The notes: a model not told the origin generated them from the letters alone. Numbered from the stretch's first letter, positions 1 through 10,651 are shown. The stretch is 64,000 bases of DNA from Stenotrophomonas rhizophila (GCF_020857975.1 NZ_JACWUO010000006.1:186001-250000); one strand, 5' to 3'. Program-made: numbers and translations.

Positions 1-198
1 CAGCTTGGCCGGGTCGAAACTGAGTTTGGTATCAAAGCCGGGGAAGGTGCCGGTGAACACCTCGCCGTCGTACTTGGTGGCAAACACCAGGATCGAGCCG
101 GGCGCCTGCACGTAGTCGGCGGCCAGCACCGGGGCGGCGGCCAGCAGCCCGGCCAGGGCGGCGGCGACGGCCGCGGGGGAGGTGAGCTTGATGTTCAT
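1..198 (-). CDS. YceI-family periplasmic protein (N-terminal part, runs off the left edge)
   Basis: Only the first 66 codons are in the window. The product starts with a Sec signal peptide (MNIKLTSPAAVAAALAGLLA, cleavage after APVLA), followed by ADYVQAPGSILVFATKYDGE and GTFPGFDTKLSFDP. That pattern matches the start of the lipocalin-like YceI fold, which binds isoprenoid or quinone-type lipids in the periplasm. The ATG is only 3 bp after the stop of the cytochrome b561 gene, so it is the third gene of a yceI-cytb561-yceI operon. Family assignment rests on the N-terminus and on context. The lipid-binding role is family knowledge, not shown here. Confidence 0.75.
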   Translation of the reverse strand, partial: MNIKLTSPAAVAAALAGLLAAAPVLAADYVQAPGSILVFATKYDGEVFTGTFPGFDTKLSFDPAKL

Positions 199-201
199 CG
201 G

Positions 202-774
202 TCAATCCTTCTGGGGGGAGGCAAGCCAGCGTTGCGGGAGCATGCGCGCAAGGGTGGCATCGCGTTGGTAAAAATGGTGGTAAAGCGCAGCGCCGGCGTG
301 GGCCAGCACCACCGCAATGAGCAGCCAGAAGCCCCATTCGTGGATGGCGTGGGAGATCTGGCTGGCGCGCGCATCGGGCGCGCTGAGCTTGGGGACATCG
401 ACCAGGCCGAACCAGCGGAACGGCCGCAGCCCGCTGGCCGAATCGTACAGCCAGCCCGACAGCGGCAGGGCGAACATCAGCGCATACAACAGCCAGTGCG
501 TGGCTGCGGCGATGCGTTCCTGCCAGCCCGGCGTGCCGGGCACCGGTGCGGGCGCGCCGGCATACAGGCGCCAGCCCAGCCGCAACGCCACCAGCGCCAG
601 CACGGTGATGCCGATCGACTTGTGCATCGTGTAGATCCAGAAGTACTTCGGGGTCTTGGGGAACTCGCCCATGGTCAGGCCGACGATGCCCAGTGCCAGG
701 ATCAGTACGGCGATCAGCCAGTGCAGGGTCTGGCTGACGCCCCCCCAGCGGGTGGCGGTGTTCTTGGCGGTCAT
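202..774 (-). CDS. Cytochrome b561-family membrane protein
   Basis: 190-residue integral membrane di-heme cytochrome b of the bacterial b561 (CybB) family, which exchanges electrons with the quinone pool. Four hydrophobic helices are visible. Candidate heme-ligand histidines lie in TLHW (helix 1), MHKSIG (helix 2), ATHWLLY (helix 3) and the C-terminal [10 protein letters not shown]. Length matches the family (about 175-190). The start codon overlaps the stop of the upstream yceI gene by 4 bp (ATGA at 771-774), and the next yceI gene begins 3 bp after its stop, so all three are translationally coupled. Cytochrome b561 next to YceI is a recurring pair in proteobacteria, suggesting joint handling of quinones or lipids; the exact physiological role is unknown. 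Confidence 0.88.
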   Translation of the reverse strand: MTAKNTATRWGGVSQTLHWLIAVLILALGIVGLTMGEFPKTPKYFWIYTMHKSIGITVLALVALRLGWRLYAGAPAPVPGTPGWQERIAAATHWLLYALMFALPLSGWLYDSASGLRPFRWFGLVDVPKLSAPDARASQISHAIHEWGFWLLIAVVLAHAGAALYHHFYQRDATLARMLPQRWLASPQKD

Positions 775-1457
775 GGCGTGGTCTCCTGGACCGGCTGTGG
801 CGATGGGGAATGGGAGTCTGCCGGCGGCACGGGAGTTCCCGGGGCATCGACCGGCGGCGCCTCGGGCGGATCGGCGGCATTGCGGTCGCGCACCGCTTCG
901 GCCTCGATCCGCAGCTGCACCGCATCGCCGATCATCGACGGCCAGGCGTCCACGCCGAATGCGCTGCGGCTGAGCGTGGCGGTGGCCGAGAACCCGGCGG
1001 TGCGGCGGAACGGCGGCATCGGATGGCGCTTGAGCGCATTGAGGGTGACCGCCAGGGTGATTTCGCGGGTGACCCCACGCAGGGTCAGCTGGCCGATGAC
1101 ATTGGCGTGATTGGCATCCACCGGCTCGACCCGGGTCGAGACGAAGCGTGCCTCGGGGTAGCGCCCGGCGTCGAGCAGGTTGCGCGCCAGGGTGGCCTTG
1201 TTCCAGGCCTCGTCGCCCAGGTCCAGGCGCTGGATCGGCACGCGCACATTCAAGCTGGCCGCCGGCCAGTCCTGCGGATCGAATACCAGTACGCCCTCGC
1301 TGCCGGACACGGTGCCCAGCGCATGCGAGAAGCCGGCGTGTTCGACCGCGAACTGTACCCGGGTGTGGACCGGGTCGAGCCGATAGGTATCGGGGGCGGC
1401 CAAGGCTGGCCAGGGCGCGGTGCACAGCAGCAGGGCAAGGGTCAGGCGCGGGGTCAC
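771..1457 (-). CDS. YceI-family periplasmic protein with proline-rich tail
   Basis: 228 residues. An N-terminal signal peptide ([20 protein letters not shown]) is followed by a full YceI domain at about residues 22-190: [20 protein letters not shown], the [14 protein letters not shown] strand, [16 protein letters not shown], and a C-terminal strand ending [14 protein letters not shown]. The last 35 or so residues ([19 protein letters not shown]) are proline-rich, probably disordered, and beyond the normal family length of about 190. It is the first gene of a yceI-cytb561-yceI operon transcribed leftward, divergent from the sensor kinase that starts at 1659. The YceI fold is a lipid-binding lipocalin-like barrel; the ligand cannot be told from sequence. 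Confidence 0.87.
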   Translation of the reverse strand: MTPRLTLALLLCTAPWPALAAPDTYRLDPVHTRVQFAVEHAGFSHALGTVSGSEGVLVFDPQDWPAASLNVRVPIQRLDLGDEAWNKATLARNLLDAGRYPEARFVSTRVEPVDANHANVIGQLTLRGVTREITLAVTLNALKRHPMPPFRRTAGFSATATLSRSAFGVDAWPSMIGDAVQLRIEAEAVRDRNAADPPEAPPVDAPGTPVPPADSHSPSPQPVQETTP

Positions 1458-1658
1458 GGCCGGGCTCCATCGGGGTCAGGTCCGATCATACGCACAGCAC
1501 GGTGCGGGCTGGCAGGGCCATGGCTGCAACAGATCGTGGTGCGGCCGGCAATGGCACCGGGGGCCATGCCTATGCGCTCGTGCGTGTCGGCAACAGCCTG
1601 TTCCAGCCGTGCGGGCCTGCGCTGCTGTGGGACAATTGCCGTCTACAGGGAGATATGG

Positions 1659-4600
1659 ATGGCGATGAGCACGCGTGGCTGGCGCGCAGGCATCGTGCTG
1701 CTGGTACTGGCGTTGTGCCTGGTACCGTCAGCGTCGTGGGCCGCAGGGACATCGGCAGAGACGCCACGCATGCGCCGTCTCGGTGCGGCCGAAGGCATGC
1801 CGTCGCGGATGGTGCTGGCGCTGGCCCAGGACCGCCAGGGCTATGTCTGGGCCGCCACCGATGACGGCCTGGCCCGGGTCGATGGCGTCGGCCTGCGGGT
1901 CTGGCGGCACGACCCGGCCGATCCCGGTTCGCTGCCCGGCAATGAAGTGGAAACCCTGCTGGTCGACCCGCTGGACCGGGTCTGGGTGGGCAGCAACGGC
2001 GTCGGCCTGGCCATGCTCGGCCCGGGGCGGGCTCGGTTTGAACGCTTTCCCGAGCTCAACGCACGCTGCGAAGGCCAGTTCTGGGCGCTGGCCTATGCGG
2101 CCAAGTCGTTGTGGATCGGCACCAACCGGCATGGCATCTGCCGGCGCGGGGAAGATGGCAGCCTGGTCCGCTACCAGGCCGATCCGGCCGATCCGCGCAG
2201 CCTGCCCGACGGCACCATCTACGCCATGCTGTCCGATCCGCAGGGCCGGGTCTGGGTGGGTACCGGCAGTGGCGTGGCACGCTGGGATGGCCGCTATTTC
2301 ACCCGCATCGCGCCGGCCGTGCTCGGCGGCAAGGCCGTGTTCCGCCTGACCCGCGAACCGGACGGGACGGTCTGGGCCGGTACCGAGGGCGGCCTGTTCC
2401 GGATCGGCACCGACGACAGCGCGCATCCCGCGCCGTGGACCTTGAGCGCCGATGTGCGTGCGGCCACGGTGATGCATGACCGCAATGGCGGCTACTGGCT
2501 GGGCACCGCCGATGGCCTGTACCGTGGCGATGCGCGCAACGCGATGTTGCTGGCCGGCGACGCCGGCAGCGGTTTCTTGACCGCACGCAGCGGCGTGCTG
2601 GACATGCTGCAGGACCACGAAGGCGGGCTGTGGGTGGCGATGCTGACCCAGGGCCTGGCTTATCTGCCGCCGGACTGGAAACGCTTCTCCACCTGGTACC
2701 AGCTGGATGGCAAGCCGTTGGACAGCGTCTACCTGCTCGGCGTGGCGGCGGCCGGCAATGATTTCTACATCGCCGGCGCGCACGGCATCTACCAGCTCGA
2801 CGGCGCCGGCCGGCTGCGCCAGCTCGCCGATGAAAAACAGCTGGGCGTAGGCGCCAGCTGGTCGGTGCTGCCGCGCGCCGACGGCGCGTTGTGGATCGGC
2901 CGTGCCGGCCGCCTGGGCCTGTACCAGCCGCGCACCGGCCAGCTGCGCGAATGGAAGATCGGCGGCGGCGCGGACGTGCGCCAGCGCATCGACCTGATCC
3001 GGCAGGCGCCCAACGGCGATCTGTGGCTGTCGATCATGAGCTTTGGCATCCAGCGCCGCGCCGCCGACGGCACGGTGCTGGACACCATCCGCAACGATGA
3101 TGGACGCGGGCTGACCGAGAACCCGGTCGAACAGATGCTGTTCGATCCGCGCGGCCAGTTGTGGGTGATGGGCGACATGGGCCTGCTGCGCTGGAACGCC
3201 GGCCGCTTCGAGCAGGTGCCGGGGATTTCGCGCGGCAGCATCTACGACATCACCTGGACCGGGCCGGACGAACTGTGGCTGGCGCGCCACGGTGCGCTGG
3301 AACGCTACCGCTGGGACGGCCTGAGCATGACCCTGCGCGAACGCGTGGGCGCCGCCCAGGGCTTGCCGGCGGTGTCGATGGGCGGGCTGGTGGTCGGCCG
3401 CCATGGCCAGGTATGGGCGACCACGCCACGCGGCCTGGTGTGCTGGCATGGGCGCGAACGCCGGCTGCGCGTCTACGGCGAACGCGATGGCCTGCCGGAC
3501 GTGGAATTCAGCGGCCGCCCGCCGGTGCGCGCCGGCAACGGCCAGGTGCTGGCGGTGACCGCCACCGGCCTGGTCGGCTTCGACCCGGACGCGCCGGACC
3601 TGCCGCTGCCGCCCTCGCAGCTGGTGATCGACAACGTGCAGGTGCGCCGCGACGATGCGCAGGGCCAGCAGTCGCTGCCGGTCGATGCGCCGATCGTGCT
3701 GGGCCCGCAGGACCGCGACCTGATCATCGCCGCGCGCCTGCTGTCCTTCGCCAATCCGCAGGGCAACCGCTATCGCTACCGGGTTTCCGGTTACGACCAG
3801 AACTGGGTGATGCAGGGCGCCAACGGCGAACGCCTGCTGTCCAGGTTGCCGCCCGGGCAATACGTCATCGATGTGCAGGCCGCCACCCCGCAGGGTCCGT
3901 GGACGCCCTCGCGCACGCTCAGCGTGCAGGTGCAGCCGCCGTGGTGGCGCAGCGGCGGCGCGATCCTGGCCTACCTGCTGTTGTGGGGCCTGCTGGTCGC
4001 GGTGCTGGTGGTGGTGGCGCGCGCGCGCCTGCGCCGCCGCCAGCAGTGGCAGCTGACCCTGCACAAGCAGCAGATCGCCGAACAGGCTTCGCAGGCCAAG
4101 AGCCGCTTCCTGGCCACGCTGGGCCATGAAGTACGCACGCCGATGACCGGGGTGCTGGGCATGAGCGAGTTGCTGCTGGCCACGCCGCTGGATGAGACCC
4201 AGCGCGGTTACGCGGCCTCGATCCAGCATGCCGGCACCCATCTGCTGCGGCTGGTCAACGACGCGCTGGACCTGGCGCGGATCGAAGCGGGGCGGCTGGA
4301 GCTGGATATCCGCCCGTTCGACCTGATGTCGATGCTGGCCCAGGTGCAGACGCTGATGGAGCCGATGGCCCACCACCGCGGGCTGGCCTTCGAACGCAGC
4401 TTCACCCTGCCTGGGCCGGTGCAGCTCAGCGGCGATGAAATGCGCGTGCGCCAGATCCTGATGAACCTGCTCGGCAACGCGATCAAGTTCACCGAGCGCG
4501 GCCATGTCGGGCTGGGCGTTGAACTGCTGGAGGGTGACCTGGGGGTTGTCTTCGAGGTCTCCGACACCGGCCCGGGCATCAATGCCGAACAGCAGCAGCG

Positions 4601-5210
4601 CCTGTTCCACCGGTTCGAGCAGGCCGATGGCCCGCGCACGGCCTCGCGCTATGGCGGCAGCGGTCTGGGCCTGGCGATCTGCCAGGAGCTGGCGGTGGCG
4701 ATGGGCGGCAGCATCGGCATCGACAGCCGCCCCGGGCAGGGCGCGCGCTTCAGCGTGCAACTGCCGTTGCCGTGGACGCTGGGCCGCAGCCGCCCGGCCA
4801 GCGACAGCCAGGATGCCGCGCAGATCCAGTTGCCGCCGTTGCGTATCCTGCTGGTGGAGGACGATGCGACCGTGGCCGATGTGATCGCCGGCCTGCTGCG
4901 CGCGCGCGGCCACCAGGTGGTGCATGTGCCGCACGGCCTGGCCGCGCTGTCGGAGATGGCCGCCGGTGCCTTCGACGTCGGCCTGCTCGACCTGGACCTG
5001 CCGGCCCTGGATGGCATTGCCATCGCCGGGCAGCTGCGCACGATGGGCTACGAACTGCCGCTGATCGCGGTCACCGCGCGCTCGGATGCCTATGCCGAAC
5101 GCCAGGTGCTCGATGGCGGCTTCGATGGCTTCCTGCGCAAACCGGTGACCGGCGACATGCTGGTCGATGCGATCGCACAGGCCCGCGCCGGTCGCCAACC
5201 GGAAGGATGA
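1659..5210 (+). CDS. Hybrid sensor histidine kinase with periplasmic two-component-regulator propeller
   Basis: 1183 residues. Order: signal peptide (residues 1-30, [20 protein letters not shown] region); about a dozen Reg_prop blades forming a periplasmic beta-propeller (about 40-640, repeated Gx[14 protein letters not shown] motifs); a Y_Y_Y domain (about 650-755, [14 protein letters not shown]); one membrane helix (about 766-788); HisKA with His823 in GHEVRTP; HATPase_c with the N-box ([13 protein letters not shown]), DTGPG and [10 protein letters not shown]; and a C-terminal receiver (about 1062-1180) with phospho-acceptor Asp1111. No HPt or DNA-binding output is present, so it must pass phosphate to another protein. 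ATG 1659 is preferred because AGGGAGA lies 5 nt upstream. It is followed by a paralogue of the same design. The signal is unknown; propeller kinases often sense carbohydrates. Confidence 0.9.
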   Translation: MAMSTRGWRAGIVLLVLALCLVPSASWAAGTSAETPRMRRLGAAEGMPSRMVLALAQDRQGYVWAATDDGLARVDGVGLRVWRHDPADPGSLPGNEVETLLVDPLDRVWVGSNGVGLAMLGPGRARFERFPELNARCEGQFWALAYAAKSLWIGTNRHGICRRGEDGSLVRYQADPADPRSLPDGTIYAMLSDPQGRVWVGTGSGVARWDGRYFTRIAPAVLGGKAVFRLTREPDGTVWAGTEGGLFRIGTDDSAHPAPWTLSADVRAATVMHDRNGGYWLGTADGLYRGDARNAMLLAGDAGSGFLTARSGVLDMLQDHEGGLWVAMLTQGLAYLPPDWKRFSTWYQLDGKPLDSVYLLGVAAAGNDFYIAGAHGIYQLDGAGRLRQLADEKQLGVGASWSVLPRADGALWIGRAGRLGLYQPRTGQLREWKIGGGADVRQRIDLIRQAPNGDLWLSIMSFGIQRRAADGTVLDTIRNDDGRGLTENPVEQMLFDPRGQLWVMGDMGLLRWNAGRFEQVPGISRGSIYDITWTGPDELWLARHGALERYRWDGLSMTLRERVGAAQGLPAVSMGGLVVGRHGQVWATTPRGLVCWHGRERRLRVYGERDGLPDVEFSGRPPVRAGNGQVLAVTATGLVGFDPDAPDLPLPPSQLVIDNVQVRRDDAQGQQSLPVDAPIVLGPQDRDLIIAARLLSFANPQGNRYRYRVSGYDQNWVMQGANGERLLSRLPPGQYVIDVQAATPQGPWTPSRTLSVQVQPPWWRSGGAILAYLLLWGLLVAVLVVVARARLRRRQQWQLTLHKQQIAEQASQAKSRFLATLGHEVRTPMTGVLGMSELLLATPLDETQRGYAASIQHAGTHLLRLVNDALDLARIEAGRLELDIRPFDLMSMLAQVQTLMEPMAHHRGLAFERSFTLPGPVQLSGDEMRVRQILMNLLGNAIKFTERGHVGLGVELLEGDLGVVFEVSDTGPGINAEQQQRLFHRFEQADGPRTASRYGGSGLGLAICQELAVAMGGSIGIDSRPGQGARFSVQLPLPWTLGRSRPASDSQDAAQIQLPPLRILLVEDDATVADVIAGLLRARGHQVVHVPHGLAALSEMAAGAFDVGLLDLDLPALDGIAIAGQLRTMGYELPLIAVTARSDAYAERQVLDGGFDGFLRKPVTGDMLVDAIAQARAGRQPEG

Positions 5211-5380
5211 GGGCACTGGATCGACGTGGGGATTGATCGCGTGTGTCGATGGGCGCTTATCGATCAAGAACCTGATTGACCAAGCGGCGATGTCGCCCCG
5301 GAATGACCGCGCGGCTGCCGTCCTGCCGTTGCCGTCCGCGCAGATGCGGCCAGGGCGAGGAGGGACGGAGGAGGATCGGC

Positions 5381-8300
5381 ATGCGCAGGGACACTGGCAG
5401 ACCGTTTACCATGCAGGCCTGGCCCGGGACCGCCAGGCGGCCGGCGTCGTTGCGGCTGCCGTCCCTGGTGTGCATCCTCGGACCGATTCGGGAGATCCCT
5501 TTGCTGGTGCCTCTGCGTTGCCTGCTGCTTGTGATGGCCTGGCTGTGGCCGGTTCTGGCGGTAGCCCAGCCGGTGCCACCAACGCCGCGCCAGCTGACCG
5601 TGTTCGACGGGCTGCCGTCCAATACGGTCAACCGCATGGCCGAGGACGGCTACGGCTACCTGTGGATCGCCACCAACGACGGCCTGGCCCGCTACGACGG
5701 GCGCAACTACCGGATCTGGCGCGCCGAGGACGGCCTGCGCGACAACCATGTCTGGAGCGTGCACGTAGATGCGCGCAACCAGTTGTGGATCGGCACCGAG
5801 AATGCCGGGTTGGTGATGATGTCGGCCGACCGCCGCGAGATGCGTTTCTTCGACCGCAGCAGCCATCCCACCATCGGCAGCAACACCATCTGGAGCATCA
5901 CCTCCACCGCCGACGGCACGCTGTGGTTCGGCACCTATGAAGGCGGCCTGCACCGGCTGGACCGCGACGGCAAGGTGACCCGTTTCATGCCCGAGCACGG
6001 CAACCCCCGCAGCCTGCCGGCCGCATCGGTCACCCACCTGGCCACCACCCGCGATGGCAGCCTGTGGGTGGGCACCAAGGCCGGGCTGGCGCGCTGGACC
6101 GGAAGCGATTTCGAGCGCGTGCCCAATGCCTATCTGCCCGAGGCGCTGATCAACGGCCTGACCGCCGAACTCGATGGCAGCCTGTGGATCAGCACCAACG
6201 CCGGGGTGGTGGTGCGCCGCCCGGACGGCCGTTACGAACCGGCGCCGTGGAAGGTATCGGCCGGCGACCAGATCCTGGGCATGATGCTGCGCGACGAGCA
6301 GGGCGGCTACTGGCTGGATACCCGTTCGGGCCTGGGCCGCGCCTACGACAACCAGTTCCAGCAGGTGCCGCTGTACAGCGCGGTGGCCCGCGGCCAGGTG
6401 CGGCCGAACTGGACCGGTGCCTATGAAGACCGCGAAGGCGGCATCTGGCTGGCCAGCACCAATGGCGGGCTGTGGCACCTGTTGCCGCGCTGGTGGCAGT
6501 TCTCGGTGCTGTCGCGGCTGGAGGATGACCCGTCCTCGCTGCGCAATGCCTATGTGCTGGGCATGGCTGCCGCCGCCGATGGCGGGGTGTGGGCGGTGGG
6601 GACGCACGGGGCGCTGGACAAGTTCGACCCGGTCAGTGGCGCCATCACCCAGCACCGCACCTGGGTGGATGGCAACCAATGGCTGCAATCGGTGCTGGAA
6701 GACCCGCACGGCCGGGTCTGGATAGGTTCGGCCGATGCGCTGCTGCGCTACGACCCCAACGACGCCACGCTGCGCCGCTGGGGCCGCGATGCGGCGGTGG
6801 ACGCGGCGATGGACGGGCAGATCGAATCGCTGGCGCTGTGCGATGGCGGGCGCGTGTGGAGCGCCGCCTCGACCGGGTTGCAGCAGCGCGACCTGGAAGG
6901 CCGCGTGCTGCACCGGGTGGCGGTCGGCCACGCCGGCTTGGCCGCCGGCCAGCTGGCGCTGGACATCCAGTGCGGGGTACAGGACCACCTGTGGGCGGCC
7001 ACCGCGCAGGGCCTGCTGCAGTGGGTGCCGGCGCGTTCGCGCTTCGAGCCGGTGCCCGGTGCGCCGACCACCACCGTGCATGCGCTGGCTGTGGCCGACG
7101 ACGGCACCGTGTGGCTGTCCGAGGAAGGCCGGCTGAGCCGGTACCACTGGAAGGGCGGGCGGTTGACCCTGCAGGCGGTGATCGGCGCCGGTTCGGGCTA
7201 TCCGGATGTGTCGGCGACCGGGCTGGTGGTCGATGCGCAGGGGGTGGTGTGGGCGGCCACCGCGCGCGGCCTGATCCGGGCCGATCCACAACTGGGCAAT
7301 GTGCGCCTGTATGGAGTGCACGACGGCCTGCCCAGCCAGGAGTTCCGCCGCCGCACGCTGACCCGCACCGTCAGTGGTCGTATCGTCGGCGGTACGCCGG
7401 CCGGGGTGGTGGTGCTCGACCCGCGCCTGGTCAAGCCGTCCAACCGGCGCGCGCCGCTGGTGATCGAGCGGGTGGAGGTACGCCGGGGCGACCGGGTGGC
7501 CGACCTGACCCACCTGGCGCCGCTGGAAATCGCCGATGCCGACCGCGACCTGCGCATCGTGGCGCGGCTGCTGTCGTTCGCCGATTCGTCCTCCAACAGC
7601 TACCGCTACCGGTTGGCCGGCTACGACCCGGATTGGGTCGAGGTGGGCCCGGCCGGCGAGCGCGTGTTCTCGCGCCTGCCGCCGGGCCGCTACCGGCTGG
7701 AAGTACAGGCGCGTTCGGCCGACCAGGTGTGGTCGCGGGTGCAGGCACTGGAGTTCCGGGTGCAGCCGCCGTGGTGGCGCAGCCTGTCCGGGCTGCTGGT
7801 GCTGACCTCGATGGCGTTGTTGCTGATGAGCCTGTTCGCCTGGTTGTACCGGCGCCGGCTGCAGCGCCGGCACGCCTACCAGCTGGCGCTGCAGAAGCAG
7901 GAACTGGCCGAGCAGGCGTCGGCGGCCAAGACCCGTTTCCTGGCCAACCTGGGCCATGAAGTGCGCACACCGATGACCGGGGTGCTGGGCATGAGCGAGT
8001 TGTTGCTGGGCTCGCCGCTGGATGCGCGCCAGCGCGGTTGGACCGAATCGATCCGGCACGCCGGCGAGCATCTGCTGCACCTGGTCAACGACGCGCTGGA
8101 CCTGGCCCGGATCGAATCGGGGAAGCTGCAGCTGCAGGCGCAGCCGTTCCATCTGCAGAGCCTGCTCGACGATGTGTGCACGCTGATGGCGGCACTGGCC
8201 GAGCAGAAGCAGCTGCGCTTCGTGGTGGAAAATTCGCTGCCGCCGGGCACCTGCAGCGTTGGCGATGCGGTGCGGGTGCGGCAGATCCTGCTCAACCTGC

Positions 8301-9022
8301 TCGGCAATGCGGTCAAGTTCACCACCCACGGCGAGGTGCGTTTGAAGGTGGCCGCGCTGTCGGCCGAGGGCGGCCTGTATTTCGAGGTGTCCGATACCGG
8401 GCCGGGCATCGGCAGCGACCAGCAGCAGCGTCTGTTCCGCCGCTTCGAACAGGCCGATGGGGCGCGCACGGCGGCCCAGTACGGCGGCAGCGGGCTGGGG
8501 CTGGCGATCTGCCGTGAACTGGCGCTGGCGATGCAGGGCCAGATCGGGGTGGAGAGCCAACTGGGCGTGGGCACGCGCTTCAGCGTGTCCCTGCCGCTGC
8601 CGTTGCAGGCGGCGGCGACGGCCGAGGGTAAGGTGGTGGCGGTGGATGGCGTGGCGCTGCCACCGCTGCGCATTCTGCTGGTCGAGGATGATCTGACCGT
8701 GGCCAGCGTGATCACCGGCCTGCTCGGCGCGCGCGGGCACCAGATGGTGCATGCCGAGCATGCGTTGGCGGCGCTGCGCGAGGTGAGCGCGGCGCCGTTC
8801 GATGTGGTGCTGCTGGACCTGGACCTGCCGGGGTTGGGCGGGCTTGAGCTGGCCGGGCACCTGCGCAACCAGGGCTACGATATGCCGCTGGTGGCGGTCA
8901 CCGCGCGGACCGACCCGGGCATCGAGGAGCAGGTGAGCCAGGCCGGTTTCAATGGCTTCCTGCGCAAGCCGGTGACCGGCGACCTGCTGGTGGCGGCGAT
9001 CGCGCGCGCGCTGCGCGGGTAG
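5381..9022 (+). CDS. Second hybrid sensor histidine kinase with periplasmic propeller (paralogue of the preceding gene)
   Basis: Up to 1213 residues, same architecture as the preceding kinase: signal sequence, Reg_prop propeller, Y_Y_Y domain (NSYRYRLAGYDPDWV), membrane helix (about 802-824), HisKA with His859 in GHEVRTP, HATPase_c ([15 protein letters not shown]) and receiver with Asp1146. The H-box regions of the two genes are almost identical at DNA level, so they are duplicates; the propellers have diverged more. The start is uncertain. ATG 5381 has a strong GGAGGA site but gives a 40-residue extension before the hydrophobic stretch. TTG 5501, after GGGAGAT, gives a clean signal peptide (LVPLRCLLLVMAWLWPVLAVA). 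The TAG stop lies inside a GTAG repeat unit. No dedicated output regulator is adjacent. Confidence 0.88.
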   Translation: MRRDTGRPFTMQAWPGTARRPASLRLPSLVCILGPIREIPLLVPLRCLLLVMAWLWPVLAVAQPVPPTPRQLTVFDGLPSNTVNRMAEDGYGYLWIATNDGLARYDGRNYRIWRAEDGLRDNHVWSVHVDARNQLWIGTENAGLVMMSADRREMRFFDRSSHPTIGSNTIWSITSTADGTLWFGTYEGGLHRLDRDGKVTRFMPEHGNPRSLPAASVTHLATTRDGSLWVGTKAGLARWTGSDFERVPNAYLPEALINGLTAELDGSLWISTNAGVVVRRPDGRYEPAPWKVSAGDQILGMMLRDEQGGYWLDTRSGLGRAYDNQFQQVPLYSAVARGQVRPNWTGAYEDREGGIWLASTNGGLWHLLPRWWQFSVLSRLEDDPSSLRNAYVLGMAAAADGGVWAVGTHGALDKFDPVSGAITQHRTWVDGNQWLQSVLEDPHGRVWIGSADALLRYDPNDATLRRWGRDAAVDAAMDGQIESLALCDGGRVWSAASTGLQQRDLEGRVLHRVAVGHAGLAAGQLALDIQCGVQDHLWAATAQGLLQWVPARSRFEPVPGAPTTTVHALAVADDGTVWLSEEGRLSRYHWKGGRLTLQAVIGAGSGYPDVSATGLVVDAQGVVWAATARGLIRADPQLGNVRLYGVHDGLPSQEFRRRTLTRTVSGRIVGGTPAGVVVLDPRLVKPSNRRAPLVIERVEVRRGDRVADLTHLAPLEIADADRDLRIVARLLSFADSSSNSYRYRLAGYDPDWVEVGPAGERVFSRLPPGRYRLEVQARSADQVWSRVQALEFRVQPPWWRSLSGLLVLTSMALLLMSLFAWLYRRRLQRRHAYQLALQKQELAEQASAAKTRFLANLGHEVRTPMTGVLGMSELLLGSPLDARQRGWTESIRHAGEHLLHLVNDALDLARIESGKLQLQAQPFHLQSLLDDVCTLMAALAEQKQLRFVVENSLPPGTCSVGDAVRVRQILLNLLGNAVKFTTHGEVRLKVAALSAEGGLYFEVSDTGPGIGSDQQQRLFRRFEQADGARTAAQYGGSGLGLAICRELALAMQGQIGVESQLGVGTRFSVSLPLPLQAAATAEGKVVAVDGVALPPLRILLVEDDLTVASVITGLLGARGHQMVHAEHALAALREVSAAPFDVVLLDLDLPGLGGLELAGHLRNQGYDMPLVAVTARTDPGIEEQVSQAGFNGFLRKPVTGDLLVAAIARALRG

Positions 9023-9043
9023 CAACGCACCGTTGGTGCGTTG
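9019..9043 (+). repeat. GTAG/SMAG-type REP hairpin overlapping the kinase stop codon
   Basis: GTAG followed by a perfect hairpin: 9-nt arms CAACGCACC and GGTGCGTTG around a GTT loop. The TAG of GTAG is the stop codon (9020-9022) of the upstream kinase. It pairs head-to-head with the inverted unit at 9065-9089. Confidence 0.85.
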
Positions 9044-9064
9044 GCCGCTGGTGCGTTGAGCGCT

Positions 9065-9089
9065 CATCGGGCCAACGGTCCGATGCTAC
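9065..9089 (-). repeat. GTAG/SMAG-type REP hairpin overlapping the efflux-pump stop codon
   Basis: Read on the minus strand, GTAG is followed by arms CATCGGACC and GGCCCGATG around a GTT loop, with one mismatch. The TAG is the stop codon (9086-9088) of the minus-strand MFS gene. With the 9019-9043 unit it forms an inverted REP pair exactly filling the gap between two convergent genes. Confidence 0.82.
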
Positions 9090-10489
9090 TCGGCGACCTC
9101 TTCGACCTCGCGCGGGGAGGGGCGGGTGTCGGGCAGCTGCCAGAAAATCACGGTGGAGGTCAGGGTGATCGCACCGACGCAGACGAAGGTGGCATGCAGC
9201 GCGGCGGTGGCGCCATGCAGGGCGTCGAGCTGGCCGAAGGCGGCCAGCAGGCTGCCGGCCGCGGCGGCGCCGAAGCCGGTGGCCAGCATCATCACCATCG
9301 ACAGCAGGCTGTTGCCGGAACTGGCGAAATCGCGGTCCAGGTCGCGCAGGGTAACGGTGTTCATGACGGTGAACTGCAGCGAATTGACCGCGCCGAACAG
9401 CGCCAGTTGGACCACCCGTACCCACATGGGCTGGCCGGGGCTCATGAAGATGAAACTGGCCATGGCCAGGCCGACCAGCACGGTGTTGACCATCAGCACG
9501 CGCCGGTAACCGAAGTGTTCGACCAGCTTGACCGCATAGCGCTTGGAGAGCATGCCGGCGGCGGCGACGGGGATCATCAACAGGCCGGCCTTCATCGGGC
9601 TCATGCCCATGCCGATCTGCAGCAGCAGCGGGATGAGCAGGGGCATGGCACTGCTGCCGATGCGCGAGAACAGGTTGCCGAGGATGCCGATGCGGTAGCT
9701 GGGCACGTGGAACAGCGCCAGCGAGAACAGCGGGGCGGTGGAGTTGGCCGCATGCAGCCAGTAGCCGACCAGGGCGGCCAGGCCGGCAACGGTCATCAGC
9801 ATCACCAGTGCGTGCGGGGTGGCCATGCCGGAGATGCCGTCCAGCGCCAGGGAGAGCACCACCATGCCGAAGGCGAGCATGAGATAGCCGGCGATGTCGA
9901 AGCGGGTGCGGTGTTCGGCGTAGTGGTCGGGCATGATTTTCATGGCCGCCAGGTAACCCAGGATGCCGATCGGCAGGTTGATCAGGAACACCCAGTGCCA
10001 GGAGGCCACTTCGACCAGCCAGCCGCCGAGGGTAGGACCGATCAGCGGGCCGATCAGCGCCGGGATGGCGATGAAGCTCATGGCGCGCAGGAATTCTTCG
10101 CGGGAAACCGAGCGCATCACCGCCAGGCGGCCGACCGGCAGCAGCATGGCGCCACCGATGCCCTGCAGCACGCGCGCGCCGACCAGCTGGTGCAGGGTCT
10201 GGGCCAGCGCGCAGGCGAGCGAGCCGAGGGTGAACAGGACGATGGCGACCAGGAAGGTGCGCCGGGTGCCGTAGCGGTCGGCGATCCAGCCGGAGGCGGG
10301 GATGAAGGTGGCCACCGCCAGGGCGTAACTGAACACCACCGACTGCATCTGCAGCGGGCTTTCACCGAGGCTGCGGGCCATGGCCGGCAGGGCGGTGTTG
10401 ACGATGGTCGAATCCAGCATCTGCATGAAGATCGCCAGCGACACCAGCCACAACAGGGGCCGGATCGAGGCGTAGCTGCTGGCGGTCAT
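9086..10489 (-). CDS. MFS multidrug efflux transporter, DHA2 (EmrB/QacA, MdtD-like) family
   Basis: 467 residues with 14 predicted membrane segments, as in drug:proton antiporters of the DHA2 group. Visible motifs: helix 1 motif LDSTIVNTALPAMA (motif D1), the loop GWIADRYGTRRTFL (motif A), RVLQGIGGAMLLPVGR (motif B), and GPLIGPTLGGWLVE (motif C, antiporter signature). Closest recognisable type is E. coli MdtD (471 residues). ATG 10489 is chosen (MTASSYASIRP); an in-frame ATG at 10519 adds ten non-hydrophobic residues and has no ribosome site. It stands alone, convergent with the sensor kinase, and its TAG stop falls in a REP unit. Substrate cannot be predicted. Confidence 0.88.
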   Translation of the reverse strand: MTASSYASIRPLLWLVSLAIFMQMLDSTIVNTALPAMARSLGESPLQMQSVVFSYALAVATFIPASGWIADRYGTRRTFLVAIVLFTLGSLACALAQTLHQLVGARVLQGIGGAMLLPVGRLAVMRSVSREEFLRAMSFIAIPALIGPLIGPTLGGWLVEVASWHWVFLINLPIGILGYLAAMKIMPDHYAEHRTRFDIAGYLMLAFGMVVLSLALDGISGMATPHALVMLMTVAGLAALVGYWLHAANSTAPLFSLALFHVPSYRIGILGNLFSRIGSSAMPLLIPLLLQIGMGMSPMKAGLLMIPVAAAGMLSKRYAVKLVEHFGYRRVLMVNTVLVGLAMASFIFMSPGQPMWVRVVQLALFGAVNSLQFTVMNTVTLRDLDRDFASSGNSLLSMVMMLATGFGAAAAGSLLAAFGQLDALHGATAALHATFVCVGAITLTSTVIFWQLPDTRPSPREVEEVAE

Positions 10490-10545
10490 CGTGGGTACCT
10501 GCGTCAACGAGGCGCCCATGATCGCCGATGTGGGATCAAGAAATG

Positions 10546-10568
10546 GTAGAGCCGAGCCATGCTCGGCT
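10546..10568 (+). repeat. GTAG/SMAG-type REP hairpin
   Basis: GTAG, then perfect arms AGCCGAGC and GCTCGGCT around a CAT loop. It lies between the MFS gene and hemE. Confidence 0.85.
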
Positions 10569-10608
10569 GGCCGCGCGCGGCGCGGCAACGATCGGAACAC
10601 GCAACCAC

Positions 10609-10632
10609 GTAGCGCCGGGCTCTGCCCGGCTG
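10609..10632 (+). repeat. GTAG/SMAG-type REP hairpin
   Basis: GTAG, then arms CGCCGGGC and GCCCGGCTG around a TCT loop. It lies 20 bp downstream of the end of hemE, in the same orientation as the unit at 10546, giving a dimer spaced 63 bp apart. Confidence 0.8.
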
Positions 10633-10651
10633 TCCTGCGCCCGGCAGCGAA

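Noticed and set aside
1728..9067. Very long antisense open frames over both sensor kinases
   Set aside because: They mirror high-GC codon bias; translations are His/Gln/Arg-rich and lack any domain, while the plus strand encodes complete kinases.
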